DNA of 64,000 nucleotides, from contig DASYIY010000057.1 in assembly GCA_035997045.1 (NCBI GenBank), positions 18,310 to 82,309 of the forward strand, written 5' to 3'. Below the pieces are notes generated by a model that saw nothing but the letters and a program-made list of their open reading frames with translations, was not told the DNA's origin and did no database searches. Both the position numbers and the translations under genes were made by a program. This stretch comes from VRUE01 sp035997045 (GTDB lineage: Bacteria; Actinomycetota; Thermoleophilia; Solirubrobacterales; 70-9). Below, one piece after another: positions 32,968 through 41,370 of this stretch (its first letter is position 1; each line of letters begins with the position of its first letter).

Positions 32968-34551
32968 TTACGCGGAGGTGGCGGCCGGGGTTAGGTGCTC
33001 GTGGACGAAGCGGACTATCGTCGCGCCCTCGCCGACCGCGGTCGCGCAGCGCTTGATCGAGCCGGCGCGGACATCGCCGGCGGCGAAGACACCGGGGGCG
33101 CTGGTCTCGAGCAGGCCTTCGGCTCCGGCCTCTGGCCCGGTGAGGATGAAGCCCTTGGTGTCGCGGGCGACGGTGTCGCCGAGCCAGTCGGTGCAGGGGG
33201 AGGCGCCGAGGAAGAGGAAGAGGGCCGAGAGCGGCAGCTGTTCGCCGTCGGTGAGGGTGACGGCTTCGAGGTGGCCGTCTTTGCCGTGCAGGGTTTCGAC
33301 TTCGCTGCGGTCGCGAACGGCAACGCCGTAGCGCTCGAGCTCATCGAGCATGTAATTGGACATCGTCTCGCTGAGGTCGGTGCGGCGGTGCAGGAGGGTG
33401 ACCAGGGCGCCGCCGCGGGCGAGCCAGACGGCGGCCTGGCCGGCGGAGTTGCCGCCGCCGATCACGCCGACCCGCTGGCCGCCGCAGAGCTGGGCCTCTG
33501 GCGGACCGGCGGCGTAGAAGACCGTGATCCCCTCGTAGCTTTCGAGGTCCTTCACCGGCAGACGTCTGTATTCGGCGCCGGTCGAGAGCAGCACCGCGCG
33601 GGCGGTGATTTCGTTGCCTTCCTCAAGCGTGACCGTGTGCCGGTCGCTGCCCAGCGTGAGCTCGCGCGCTCGGTAGGGCGTCGCCGTGCGGGCGCCGAAC
33701 TTTCGCGCCTGGGAGACCGCGCGGCTGGTCAGCTCGGAGCCGCTGATCCCGGCCGGGAAGCCGAGGTAGTTCTCGATTCGTCGTGAGGTCCCCGCCTGGC
33801 CGCCCAGCACTGTGCTCTCTATAACGAGCGTGTCGAGACCCTCGGAGGCGCCGTAGACGGCGGCGCCGAGCCCCGCCGGGCCGCCGCCGATGACGAGCAG
33901 GTCGACCTCCTCGCGCTGCTCGAGCTCCAGGCCGATACCGAGAGCGCGCGAGAGCTGGCCGTTGCTCGGCCGCCGCAGTTCGACCCCACCGGGGAGCAGC
34001 ACGATCGGAATCTCGTCGGCCTCGGCCGCCTCGTAGAGGGCGGTCGCTTTCTCGCTTTCTCCCGGTTCGAGCCAGGTGTGGGGGAGGCGCAGGCGGCGGG
34101 CGAAGTCGAGCGTGCGCAGGGTCTCGCTCGACTCGCGCGGGCCGATGACTTCGAGCCCGATCCCCTGGCGCTGCTGCAGGGCCTCGCGTCGCTCGATGAA
34201 GGCGGAGAGCAGCAGGTCCGAAAGCGAGCCGTCCTCGAAGAGAAGCCGCCGCAGCTCTTCGCGGTCGACCGCGATGTAGCGCATCGGCTCGACCACGACG
34301 GCGGTGAGGAAGACGGTCTGCCCGGAGAGCAGGTTCATCTCGCCGAGGAAGCCGGAGGCGCCGTGGCGGACGATCTCGCCGCCGGCGGAGTCGACCACCG
34401 AGACCTCGCCCTCGACGATCGCGATGAACGGGTAGCTCGCGTCGCCAACTTCGAACAGCTTCTCGCCGACCTCGGCTGTGCGCTCCTCGCCGTGCTGGCG
34501 CAGCGTCGCGAGCTGTGAGTTCGAGAGCACTCGACTTACGGGAACGGCCAC
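32968..34551 (-). CDS. Cyclic-nucleotide-binding domain fused to a thioredoxin-reductase-like FAD oxidoreductase
   Basis: A protein of 527 residues. Residues about 1-125 are a cNMP-binding domain (FLGEMNLLSGQTVFLTAVVVEP), a phosphate-binding cassette with Glu but no obvious Arg. Residues about 130-205 are a small alpha/beta thioredoxin-like linker (ESSETLRTLDFARRL). Residues about 215-520 are an FAD/NADPH module: LLVIGGGPAGLGAAVYGAS (FAD), GVIGGGNSAGQAAVWLARGG (NADPH) and GVFAAGDVRAGSIKR at the end. The redox CxxC of thioredoxin reductase is replaced by a segment with no Cys pair, so it probably reduces an unknown acceptor. It is divergent to the NhaA-DsbA gene. This fusion recurs in actinobacteria; the regulator ligand is not known. 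Confidence 0.9.
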   Translation of the reverse strand: MAVPVSRVLSNSQLATLRQHGEERTAEVGEKLFEVGDASYPFIAIVEGEVSVVDSAGGEIVRHGASGFLGEMNLLSGQTVFLTAVVVEPMRYIAVDREELRRLLFEDGSLSDLLLSAFIERREALQQRQGIGLEVIGPRESSETLRTLDFARRLRLPHTWLEPGESEKATALYEAAEADEIPIVLLPGGVELRRPSNGQLSRALGIGLELEQREEVDLLVIGGGPAGLGAAVYGASEGLDTLVIESTVLGGQAGTSRRIENYLGFPAGISGSELTSRAVSQARKFGARTATPYRARELTLGSDRHTVTLEEGNEITARAVLLSTGAEYRRLPVKDLESYEGITVFYAAGPPEAQLCGGQRVGVIGGGNSAGQAAVWLARGGALVTLLHRRTDLSETMSNYMLDELERYGVAVRDRSEVETLHGKDGHLEAVTLTDGEQLPLSALFLFLGASPCTDWLGDTVARDTKGFILTGPEAGAEGLLETSAPGVFAAGDVRAGSIKRCATAVGEGATIVRFVHEHLTPAATSA

Positions 34552-34564
34552 CCGCTCAGCCTAA

Positions 34565-36490
34565 ATGGTCGGTCCAGTGGCCGGGAATGAAAAGCTAGCC
34601 GCGATGAGCGGCTCCAGGGTGAGATCGGCGTTCAGCGGGCGAACCGCCTGGGCTCGCAGTCTGCAGGCGCCGCTGCGCGACTTCCTCACGACGGAGACCG
34701 GCAGCGCCAGCATCCTGCTCGCCGCCGCGCTGGCGGCCCTGGCCTGGGCCAACATCGACCTCTCTTCATACGAGAGCGTCTGGAGCACCCAGCTCTCGAT
34801 CCACGTCGGCAGCTCCGGCATCTCCCAGAGCCTGCGCGACTGGGTCAACAGCGGCCTGATGACGTTCTTCTTCTTCGTCGTCGGGCTCGAGGTTCGGCGC
34901 GAGTTCGACGTCGGCGAGCTGCGCGAGCGCCGCCGCCTGGCGCTGCCGGTGCTCGCCGCTCTAGGCGGGATGGTGGTTCCGGTCGCGGTCTACCTGGCGA
35001 TCAACAGCGGCGGCGACGCTGCGAACGGCTGGGGGGTGGCGATGTCGACCGATACCGCCTTCGCGCTCGGCATGTTGGCGCTGGTCGGGCCGCGCTTTCC
35101 CGACCGCCTGCGCGGCTTCATGCTGACGATCATCGTCGTCGACGACGTGGTCGCGCTGCTGGTCATCGCCGTCGCCTACAGCGGCACGGTCGACCTCGAA
35201 CCGCTGCTGATCTCGATCGGCGTCTTCGGCCTTATCCTGGTCGCCCTGGCGGCGCGGATCCGTCCCGGGCTCGTCTACCTCCTGCTCGCCTCGGTCGCCT
35301 GGGTGGCGCTGTTCGAGTCGGGCATCGATCCGGTCGTGCTCGGCCTCGCCGTCGGCCTCGTCACCTGGGCCTACCCGGCCGGCCGCGGCGAGCTGGAGCG
35401 GGCGACCGATCTCTTCCGCAGCTTCCGGGAGCAGCCGACCCCGGAGCTGGCCCGCTCCGCCAGCGCCGGACTGCAGGCTGCCGTTTCGCCAAACGCCCGT
35501 CTGCAGCAGCTCTACCACCCGTGGACGAGCTACGTGATCGTGCCGCTCTTCGCCCTGGCCAACATCGGTATCGCAATCAATGGCGACTTCCTCTCGCGCG
35601 CCTACTCCTCGCCGGTCACACTCGGAATCGTCTTCGCCTACGTGCTCGGCAAGCCGGTCGGCGTCGCCGGCGGCTCTTGGCTGGTGACGAAACTGAGCCG
35701 CGGCAAGCTGCGTCCGCCGGTCGGTTGGGCAGCAACGGTGGGCGGCGGCGCGATCGCTGGCATCGGCTTCACCGTCTCGCTGCTGATCGCCGCCCTCGCC
35801 TTCCACGGGATCGAGCTGCGCGAGGCGAAGCTCGGCGTGCTCAGCGCCGCGCTCGGCGCCTCGGCCCTTACCTGGCTGGTCTTCCGCGCCACCGCGATGC
35901 TGCCCAAGCGGATGCGCATCCGCGCCCTGCTCGGCGGCTCGGAGACTCTCGTCGATCTGGTCGTGCCGGTCGACCCCGAGCGCGACCACCTGCGCGGGCC
36001 GCTCGAGGCGCCGGTGACCGTGGTCGAGTACGGCGACTTCGAGTGCCCCTACTGCGGCCGGGCCGAGCCGGTGGTGCGCGAGCTGCTCGCCGACTTCGGC
36101 GACGTCCGCTACGTCTGGCGCCACCTGCCGCTCTCCGACGTCCACCCAAATGCCGATTTCGCCGCAGAGGCCGCGGAGGCGGCCGCGGCCCAGGGGGCGT
36201 TCTGGGAGATGCACGACCTATTGCTCGACCACCAGGGCGAGCTGCGCCCGCGCGACCTACAGGCCTACGCCGAACAGCTCGGCCTCGACATCGAGCGCTA
36301 CCGCGACGATCTGCGCCACCACGAGCACGCGCCGCGCATCGAGGAAGACGTCGACTCGGCCGACATCAGCGGCGTGACCGGCACGCCGACCTTCTTCGTC
36401 AACGAGCAGCGCCACGACGGCGCCTACGACATCGAAACGCTCTCGGCCGCGGTACGAGCAGCCGGCGCCCGCTCCGTAATCACTCCCTGA
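34565..36490 (+). CDS. nhaA: NhaA Na+/H+ antiporter fused to a DsbA-like thioredoxin domain
   Basis: A product of 641 residues from ATG at 34565 (another in-frame ATG at 34604 would give 628). Residues about 40-430 are NhaA: about 12 hydrophobic helices, and TIIVVDDVVALLVIA with the two ion-binding Asp residues. Residues about 465-640 are a DsbA_4/thioredoxin_4 domain with YGDFECPYCGRAEPVV (Cys-Pro-Tyr-Cys) and cis-Pro loop TGTPTFFVN, predicted to face the outside after the last helix. The two activities, sodium efflux and disulfide exchange, are joined in one polypeptide, an arrangement found in actinobacteria. It lies divergent to the cNMP/TrxR gene with a 13-bp spacer, so leaderless transcription is likely. 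Confidence 0.92.
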   Translation: MVGPVAGNEKLAAMSGSRVRSAFSGRTAWARSLQAPLRDFLTTETGSASILLAAALAALAWANIDLSSYESVWSTQLSIHVGSSGISQSLRDWVNSGLMTFFFFVVGLEVRREFDVGELRERRRLALPVLAALGGMVVPVAVYLAINSGGDAANGWGVAMSTDTAFALGMLALVGPRFPDRLRGFMLTIIVVDDVVALLVIAVAYSGTVDLEPLLISIGVFGLILVALAARIRPGLVYLLLASVAWVALFESGIDPVVLGLAVGLVTWAYPAGRGELERATDLFRSFREQPTPELARSASAGLQAAVSPNARLQQLYHPWTSYVIVPLFALANIGIAINGDFLSRAYSSPVTLGIVFAYVLGKPVGVAGGSWLVTKLSRGKLRPPVGWAATVGGGAIAGIGFTVSLLIAALAFHGIELREAKLGVLSAALGASALTWLVFRATAMLPKRMRIRALLGGSETLVDLVVPVDPERDHLRGPLEAPVTVVEYGDFECPYCGRAEPVVRELLADFGDVRYVWRHLPLSDVHPNADFAAEAAEAAAAQGAFWEMHDLLLDHQGELRPRDLQAYAEQLGLDIERYRDDLRHHEHAPRIEEDVDSADISGVTGTPTFFVNEQRHDGAYDIETLSAAVRAAGARSVITP

Positions 36491-36606
36491 CCGCCCCAAG
36501 CGCGGCACGTTGGGGGCGAAATAGGCACCCAATGTGTCACGCCTGGAGGCTGGCTGGTGGACCCGCTATCCTGTTCTGAGACTAACTACAGAAATTGGAC
36601 TTAACT

Positions 36607-38898
36607 ATGGCTTACTTGCTGATCCCGCTTGAAGAAACGATCGTTTTCCCCACCGTCACCGCGACCCTGCCGATCGACGTTGGCGATGAGGAGCGCGTCT
36701 TCCTCTTGCCTCGCAGCGATGGCGAGTTCGGCCGCGTCGGCGTCGTCGCCGAAGTGATCGAGCGCGGCCAGTCGCGCCGCGGCGGCCCCGTCGCCACCGT
36801 GGTCGGCCTGCACCGCGGCATCGCCGGCGCCGCCGAGGCGGGCGATTCCGACGCGCTGCGCATCGACGTGCAGGAGATCCGCGACGGCCATCCCGACGAC
36901 GAGCACACGCAGGAGCTGGCGCGCGAGTACCGCGCCGTGGTCGAAGAGATCCTCGAGCTGCGCGGCGACGACGGCCGCATCGCCGCTTTCCTGCGCTCGG
37001 TCGAGGAGCCGGGAGCGCTTGCCGACACGACGGGGTTCAGCCCCGACATCGGGGTCGAGCAGAAGCTGCGCCTGCTGGAGTCGGTCGACGTCACCGAGCG
37101 GCTGCAGATCGCGGTCGACCTGCAGCGCGAGCGGCTCGCCGAGCTGCAGGTGCGCAGCAAGATTCGCGACGACGTCGAGTCCGGCGCCCAAAAGCAGCAG
37201 CGCGACTACTTCCTGCGCAAACAGATGGAGTCGATCCGCAAAGAGCTGGGCGAGGACGAGGGCAACCTGATCGAGGAGTACGAGCGCAAGATCGCCGAGG
37301 CCGAGATGCCGGAGGCGGTCGCCGAGCAGGCGGGCAAGGAGCTGCGCCGGCTCGAGCGCCAGGGCGAGCAGTCGCCCGAGTCCTCGATGATTCGCAGCTA
37401 CCTCGACTGGCTGATCGCGGTGCCTTGGGCGAAGCGCTCCGAGGAGCGGCTCGACCCGGCGCACACGCGCGAGGTGCTCGACGCCGACCACGCCGGGCTC
37501 GAGGACGTGAAGAAGCGGATCACCGAGTTCATCGCCGTGCGCAAGCTGCGCGAGGAGCGCGGGATCGAGGACGAGAGCCGCGCCAACGGCGCGATCCTGA
37601 CCCTGGTCGGGCCGCCCGGCACCGGGAAGACCTCGATCGGCGAGTCGATCGCCCGCGCTCTGGGGCGGGAGTTCGTCCGCATCTCGCTCGGCGGCCTGCA
37701 CGACGAGGCCGAGATCCGCGGCCACAGGCGCACCTACATAGGGGCGCTTCCGGGGCGGATCGTCCGCGCCCTGCGCGACGCCGGCACGATGAACCCGGTG
37801 ATCCTGCTCGACGAGGTCGACAAGGTCGGCGCCGATTGGCGTGGCGACCCCTCGGCGGCGCTGCTGGAGGTGCTCGACCCGGCCCAGAATCACTCATTCC
37901 GCGATCACTACCTCGACGTCGAGGTCGACCTCTCCGAGGTCGTCTTCCTGGCCACGGCGAACATGGTCGACACGATTCCGGCGCCGCTGCTCGACCGCAT
38001 GGAGACGATCGCCTTCGACGGCTACACGACCGCCGAGAAGGAGGCGATCGCCCGCGGTTACCTGCTGCCGCGCCAGCTGAAGCGCAACGGGCTCGAGCCC
38101 GACGAGGTCGAGGTCGGCGACGAGATCCTGCGCAGCGTCATCTCCGAGTACACCCGCGAGGCCGGCGTGCGCCAGCTCGAGCGCGAGCTGGGCAAGCTGC
38201 TGCGCGGGGCGGCGACGCGGATCGCCTCGGGCGGGGCGGCGAAGCCGATCGTGCTCGACGCCGATGCCCTGCACGACGCCCTCGGGCGCCAGCGCTTCTT
38301 CCAGGAGTCGGTCGAGCGCACCGCGATCCCCGGCGTCTCCACTGGGCTGGCGGTGACCGGGACCGGCGGCGACGTCCTCTTCATCGAGGCGACCGCGATG
38401 GAGGGCGACAAAGGCCTGGTCCTGACCGGGCAGCTGGGCGACGTGATGAAGGAGTCGGCGCGGATCGCGCTCTCCTACGTGCGTTCGCACAGCGATGAGC
38501 TCGGCATCGACCCGGCCCGCTTCCAGCGTGAGTTCCATCTGCACGTGCCGGCGGGGGCGATCCCCAAGGACGGTCCCAGTGCCGGCACGGCGATGACGAC
38601 GGCGCTGGTCTCGCTGCTGAGCGGGCGCCCGGTCAAGCACACGGTTGGGATGACCGGCGAGGTCACCCTGCAGGGCAGGGTGCTGCCGATCGGCGGCCTG
38701 AAGCAGAAGGTGCTCGCCGCCCACGCAGCCGGGCTGACCGAGGTAATCCTGCCCGAGCGCAATCGCGGCGATCTCGACGATGTGCCCGACGAGGTGCGCG
38801 AGCAGATGACCTTCCACCCGGTGATGAGCATCGGCGAGGTCTTCGAGCGCGCCCTCGAGCCGGCGGAGAACGGCGCGAATGTCGCCTCGATGTCGTAG
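36607..38898 (+). CDS. lon: ATP-dependent Lon protease
   Basis: A product of 763 residues, near the normal 780-800. Residues 1-190 are the substrate-binding LAN domain, starting LLIPLEETIVFPTVTATLPI. Residues about 330-520 are the AAA+ module: Walker A GPPGTGKTS (Lys341), Walker B VILLDEVDK, and the sensor and arginine motifs LATANMVDTIPAPLLDRME. Residues about 560-763 are the protease domain with catalytic Ser658 in KDGPSAGTAMTTAL and Lys699 in LPIGGLKQKVLAAH. The N-domain is short and slightly diverged, typical of Thermoleophilia-type Lon, which I infer. It begins at ATG with no consensus HspR box recognised upstream. It degrades misfolded and regulatory proteins. Confidence 0.96.
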   Translation: MAYLLIPLEETIVFPTVTATLPIDVGDEERVFLLPRSDGEFGRVGVVAEVIERGQSRRGGPVATVVGLHRGIAGAAEAGDSDALRIDVQEIRDGHPDDEHTQELAREYRAVVEEILELRGDDGRIAAFLRSVEEPGALADTTGFSPDIGVEQKLRLLESVDVTERLQIAVDLQRERLAELQVRSKIRDDVESGAQKQQRDYFLRKQMESIRKELGEDEGNLIEEYERKIAEAEMPEAVAEQAGKELRRLERQGEQSPESSMIRSYLDWLIAVPWAKRSEERLDPAHTREVLDADHAGLEDVKKRITEFIAVRKLREERGIEDESRANGAILTLVGPPGTGKTSIGESIARALGREFVRISLGGLHDEAEIRGHRRTYIGALPGRIVRALRDAGTMNPVILLDEVDKVGADWRGDPSAALLEVLDPAQNHSFRDHYLDVEVDLSEVVFLATANMVDTIPAPLLDRMETIAFDGYTTAEKEAIARGYLLPRQLKRNGLEPDEVEVGDEILRSVISEYTREAGVRQLERELGKLLRGAATRIASGGAAKPIVLDADALHDALGRQRFFQESVERTAIPGVSTGLAVTGTGGDVLFIEATAMEGDKGLVLTGQLGDVMKESARIALSYVRSHSDELGIDPARFQREFHLHVPAGAIPKDGPSAGTAMTTALVSLLSGRPVKHTVGMTGEVTLQGRVLPIGGLKQKVLAAHAAGLTEVILPERNRGDLDDVPDEVREQMTFHPVMSIGEVFERALEPAENGANVASMS

Positions 38899-39214
38899 CT
38901 GCACCCCGGTCCCGGCCGAGCTGCGGGCGACGGCAAGCCTGCTCGAGCGTCGCTGGACGCTGGCGACGATCTACGCCTGCGCCAGCGGCGCCTCGCGCTT
39001 CAACGAGTTCCGCCAGTCCCTCCCCGGCGTCTCGCCGACGACCCTCTCCGAACGCCTCGAGCAGCTCGAGGCGGCCCTGATCGTCGAGCGCCACCTCGTC
39101 CCCGGTCGCCCCCCGCACACCGAGTACGTCCTCACCCGGCATGGGGAGCAGCTGGCCAGGGCAGTTGCCGGCCTGCTCGAGAAAGGGCAGCAGGCCAGCG
39201 GGCGCATCGGGTAG
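38879..39214 (+). CDS. HxlR-family transcriptional regulator
   Basis: A product of 111 residues. The ATG overlaps the Lon stop by 20 bp. SLLERRWTLATIYACASGASRFNEF and LPGVSPTTLSERLEQLEAALIVER are the winged-helix core of HxlR (MarR-like) regulators, with ERH-x-V-P-G-R-P-P-H-T-EY the wing. One Cys pair at the N-terminus (CRSC) could be redox-sensing, as in HypR-type HxlR proteins. It may be cotranscribed with lon. Target unknown. Confidence 0.85.
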   Translation: MSPRCRSCTPVPAELRATASLLERRWTLATIYACASGASRFNEFRQSLPGVSPTTLSERLEQLEAALIVERHLVPGRPPHTEYVLTRHGEQLARAVAGLLEKGQQASGRIG

Positions 39215-39251
39215 GGCGTGGCTGCCGCGGCGTCGGGGAGCGCCTGGGGCG

Positions 39252-39510
39252 CTATCTGCTTGCGGTCAGTGTCGCGGCTGTGTAGGCGGTGCCTTCCGAG
39301 GCCGCAGCGGTGACGATTTCGGTGAAGGTGCCGGATGATTTGGAGGTGTAGGTGAAGGTCGTTGCGGTTTCGGCGGCCCCTGTGCTGGGGATCGCCAGCG
39401 GCGTGCCGCTGATCGTGCCGCTGCCGTTGGTCGTGATTTTGACCGCGTGGCCCGTGCCCAGGGCACTGACCGTATTGCCGTAGGTATCGGCGACGACGAC
39501 ATTGCGCAGG
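39252..39510 (-). pseudogene. Fragment of an Ig-like repeat protein
   Basis: The minus-strand frame from about 39510 to the TAG at 39254-39252 encodes NVVVADTYGNTVSALGTGHA, then SGTISGTPLAIPSTGAAETA and TYTSKSSGTFTEIVTAA, the pattern of an invasin-like Ig domain (bacterial surface protein). No start codon, no signal peptide and no other domain are attached; upstream (39511-39540) the frame switches without similarity. It is therefore a truncated 3' remnant of a surface protein gene. The rest of 39215-39583 shows nothing else. Confidence 0.55.
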
Positions 39511-39583
39511 TGAAGAGGCAGGTGGAGCCGAGGCTGCCGGCACTGATAACGAGCCGGGCGGAAGCCGTGGGTAGGGTGGCGCG

Positions 39584-40195
39584 ATGGCAGGCTCAGGCTT
39601 CTCCGTGGCGCCGACCCCCGACGACGGGAGGAGGCTCAGCGACGAGCGGCCCTGGGACGAGAGCACGCGGCCGGCGGGTCCGGCTCCCGATCCGGAGCGC
39701 GAGTACTCGGCCGCCGAGCTGGCCGCGGGCCGGCACCTGATCGATGTTCACGATGGACTACGTGCCGAGCTGGCTCGCCTGCGCGACGCGATCGACGAGG
39801 TCGCGTCCGGGGTCGCGGACCCCGCTGCGCTGCGGTCGTTCTTCAACCGGATGACGATCAGGCAGAACAACTGGACGCTCGGCGCGTTTTGCCAGTCCTA
39901 TTGCCGGGCGGTCACCGGCCATCACTCGCTCGAGGACAGCAGCGTCTTCCCCCACCTGGGGCAAGCCGAGCCCCGGCTGGAGGCCGTCCTGGCCCGGCTC
40001 GGCGAGGAGCACGAGACGATCGCCGAGATCCTCGAGCGGATCGACCAGGCGCTGGTCGCCCTCGTCGCCTCCGAGCCGGACGCGATGAACCGCGTCCGCG
40101 AGTCCGTCGACCTGATCGCCGACGCGATGGCCTCTCACTTCTCCTATGAGGAGCGTGAGCTGGTCGAGCCCCTGGCCCGGCTCGGCTTTTACTGA
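39584..40195 (+). CDS. Hemerythrin-domain protein
   Basis: A product of 203 residues. Residues 1-50 are disordered and Pro/Asp/Arg-rich. Then the HHE pattern: HLIDVHDGLRAELAR, GHHSLEDSSVFPHLG, LGEEHETIAEIL and the final ASHFSYEERELVEPLARLG supply the histidines and acids for a di-iron site in a four-helix bundle. The pattern is that of actinobacterial hemerythrin-like proteins, which bind O2 or NO or store iron. It converges with the small DUF1508-like gene, with 6 bp between stops. Confidence 0.85.
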   Translation: MAGSGFSVAPTPDDGRRLSDERPWDESTRPAGPAPDPEREYSAAELAAGRHLIDVHDGLRAELARLRDAIDEVASGVADPAALRSFFNRMTIRQNNWTLGAFCQSYCRAVTGHHSLEDSSVFPHLGQAEPRLEAVLARLGEEHETIAEILERIDQALVALVASEPDAMNRVRESVDLIADAMASHFSYEERELVEPLARLGFY

Positions 40196-40201
40196 GCTCG
40201 G

Positions 40202-40438
40202 CTAGTTGTGCGCCAGCTCGCGATCGATGATCGTCGCGAGCGCGTCGTTGGCCCCCTCGGCCGGAGTGCCGGAGATCCTTGCGCCCGAGGCCGCACCGCG
40301 GACGTTTTCGGCGGCTCTCAGAGCGTGCCAGTGGGAATCGAACGACTCGCCCGAGGTCGCCACGGTGCGTCCATCGCTGCCGAGCAGCCGCCAGCGCCAT
40401 TGGCCAACGAGGTCTTCAAATGCGTCGAATTGGGACAT
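40202..40438 (-). CDS. Small DUF1508/YegP-like protein under an SOS box
   Basis: A product of 78 residues from ATG at 40438, preceded by GGAGAAG. The core WRWRLLGSDGRTVATSGESF followed by HALRAAENVR resembles a single DUF1508 repeat (W-x-W-R-L-x-x-x-N-G-x-x-I-A-x-S-x-E-x-Y), in which the usual Y is F. The C-terminal half is Ala/Gly-rich. A consensus LexA-type box lies 25 bp upstream, so it is probably induced on DNA damage. A TTG/ATG further upstream would place the box inside the coding region, which argues against it. Function of DUF1508 proteins is unknown. Confidence 0.75.
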   Translation of the reverse strand: MSQFDAFEDLVGQWRWRLLGSDGRTVATSGESFDSHWHALRAAENVRGAASGARISGTPAEGANDALATIIDRELAHN

Positions 40439-40452
40439 CTCATCTTCTCCTG

Positions 40453-40476
40453 GTTCGAAGTACGAACATATGTTCG
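40453..40476 (-). promoter_or_regulatory. LexA (SOS) box with an overlapping second palindrome
   Basis: CGAACATATGTTCG at 40463-40476 matches the Gram-positive/actinobacterial SOS box CGAAC-N4-GTTCG exactly. An overlapping palindrome GTTCGAAGTACGAAC (40453-40467) shares the CGAAC half-site. The box ends 25 bp before the DUF1508-like ATG and lies in the 96-bp gap after the MerR gene, so it can only serve that small gene on the minus strand. Confidence 0.72.
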
Positions 40477-40534
40477 CATCCGCGGCGGCGGCAAAATGGG
40501 GCATGCCTTTTTGGCTCAGCAGCGGCGATGGCCT

Positions 40535-40921
40535 TCAGCCGGCGAACAGGGCGCAGCTCTCCAGACTCGCGCAGCCGCAGCGGGAGGCCACGGTTAGCCA
40601 AGCGCGCATCGCCTGCGCGCGCTCGATCAGCTCGTCGAGCTCCGGAAGCTTTCCGGTCGCCAGCGCTTGGAGCTGCTCGTACGCGGGGGCACCACGATCG
40701 ACGGACGAGAGCAAGGCCCGGATCTCGTCGAGTGAGAACCCCGCTCGCTTGGCGATGGCGATGGTCTTGAGGCGCTGGACGGTGTCTTCGCCGAAGCGCC
40801 GCTGACCGCCCGTCCGCTCCGGCTCGGGCAGCAGGCCCTTGCGCTCGTAGAAGCGAATCGCCGAGGCGTTGACGCCGTCCCGCCTTGCGACCTCACCGAT
40901 GCTGAGCGTTGCTTCCGCCAA
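40535..40921 (-). CDS. MerR-family regulator with SoxR-like Cys motif lacking one Cys
   Basis: TTG at 40921 is chosen because AAGGAG lies 5 bases upstream, giving 128 residues. LSIGEVARRDGVNASAIRFY and YERKGLLPEPERTGGQRRF form the winged-helix DNA-binding part; the dimerisation helix follows. The C-terminal RCGCASLESCALF has a C-x-C-x5-C pattern resembling the SoxR [2Fe-2S] motif but the first of the four Cys is Ala. It may bind a metal. Divergent from the small Cys gene with a perfect palindrome between, so it probably controls it. Confidence 0.85.
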   Translation of the reverse strand: MAEATLSIGEVARRDGVNASAIRFYERKGLLPEPERTGGQRRFGEDTVQRLKTIAIAKRAGFSLDEIRALLSSVDRGAPAYEQLQALATGKLPELDELIERAQAMRAWLTVASRCGCASLESCALFAG

Positions 40922-40930
40922 TCGATCTCC

Positions 40931-40961
40931 TTGACCTGAACCCGGGTTCAGGATCAACACT
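40931..40961 (+). promoter_or_regulatory. MerR-type promoter with 18-bp palindrome
   Basis: TTGACC (40931-40936) and AACACT (40956-40961) are 19 bp apart, the over-long spacing typical of MerR-regulated promoters. The perfect palindrome CCTGAACCCGGGTTCAGG (40935-40952) lies inside the spacer. It drives the small Cys protein gene at 40996 and is probably bound by the MerR protein divergently encoded. Confidence 0.68.
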
Positions 40962-40995
40962 AGCGCTGGCAATTCTCGAGAACGGAGGAACAGCG

Positions 40996-41370
40996 ATGAC
41001 CGATGAAAGCCCATCCGCCTGCTCGCTGGGCGCCGGCGCGCTCGAACAGCGGCTCGCCGCGATAGCCGAGATCGGCGCTGGCAGTCTGACCTCGCGCCGC
41101 TTCGAGGGCGACCGTCACCTGCTGCGTTTTCGGGCGGGCGGGGAGACGAGGAAGCGCCTCGAGGAGATCGTCGCCGCCGAGGCCGAGTGCTGCTCATCGC
41201 TCGATCTCTCGCTGAGCGAGGAAGGGGGCGAGCTGACGCTGTCGATCGCGGCGCCCCGGGACGCACGGACGCTGGCCGACGGCCTCGCGGAAGCGTTCGC
41301 CCGGCCTCGCGTCAGCGCGGCGCGATCCGGTCCAGCTCCGCGAGGTCGGCCTCACTCGGCTGCCAGCTGA
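40996..41370 (+). CDS. Small protein with AECC motif, MerR-regulated
   Basis: A product of 124 residues; ATG preceded by GGAGGAA. It begins MTDESPSACSLGAGALEQRL, then RFRAGGETRKRLEEIVAAEAE followed by CCSSLDLSLSEEGGELTLSI, the pattern AE-x-CC-(S/A)-F/L-x-F/L seen in small proteins found beside MerR regulators of metal-resistance type. The vicinal Cys pair plus N-terminal Cys may bind a soft metal or thiol. The last 20 codons overlap the aldo/keto reductase tail and are low complexity. Function otherwise unknown. Confidence 0.78.
   Translation: MTDESPSACSLGAGALEQRLAAIAEIGAGSLTSRRFEGDRHLLRFRAGGETRKRLEEIVAAEAECCSSLDLSLSEEGGELTLSIAAPRDARTLADGLAEAFARPRVSAARSGPAPRGRPHSAAS

Noticed and set aside
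36491..36518. Hairpin CCCCAA...TTGGGG between nhaA and lon as a terminator
   Set aside because: Only six clean pairs and no U-tract; not strong enough to list.
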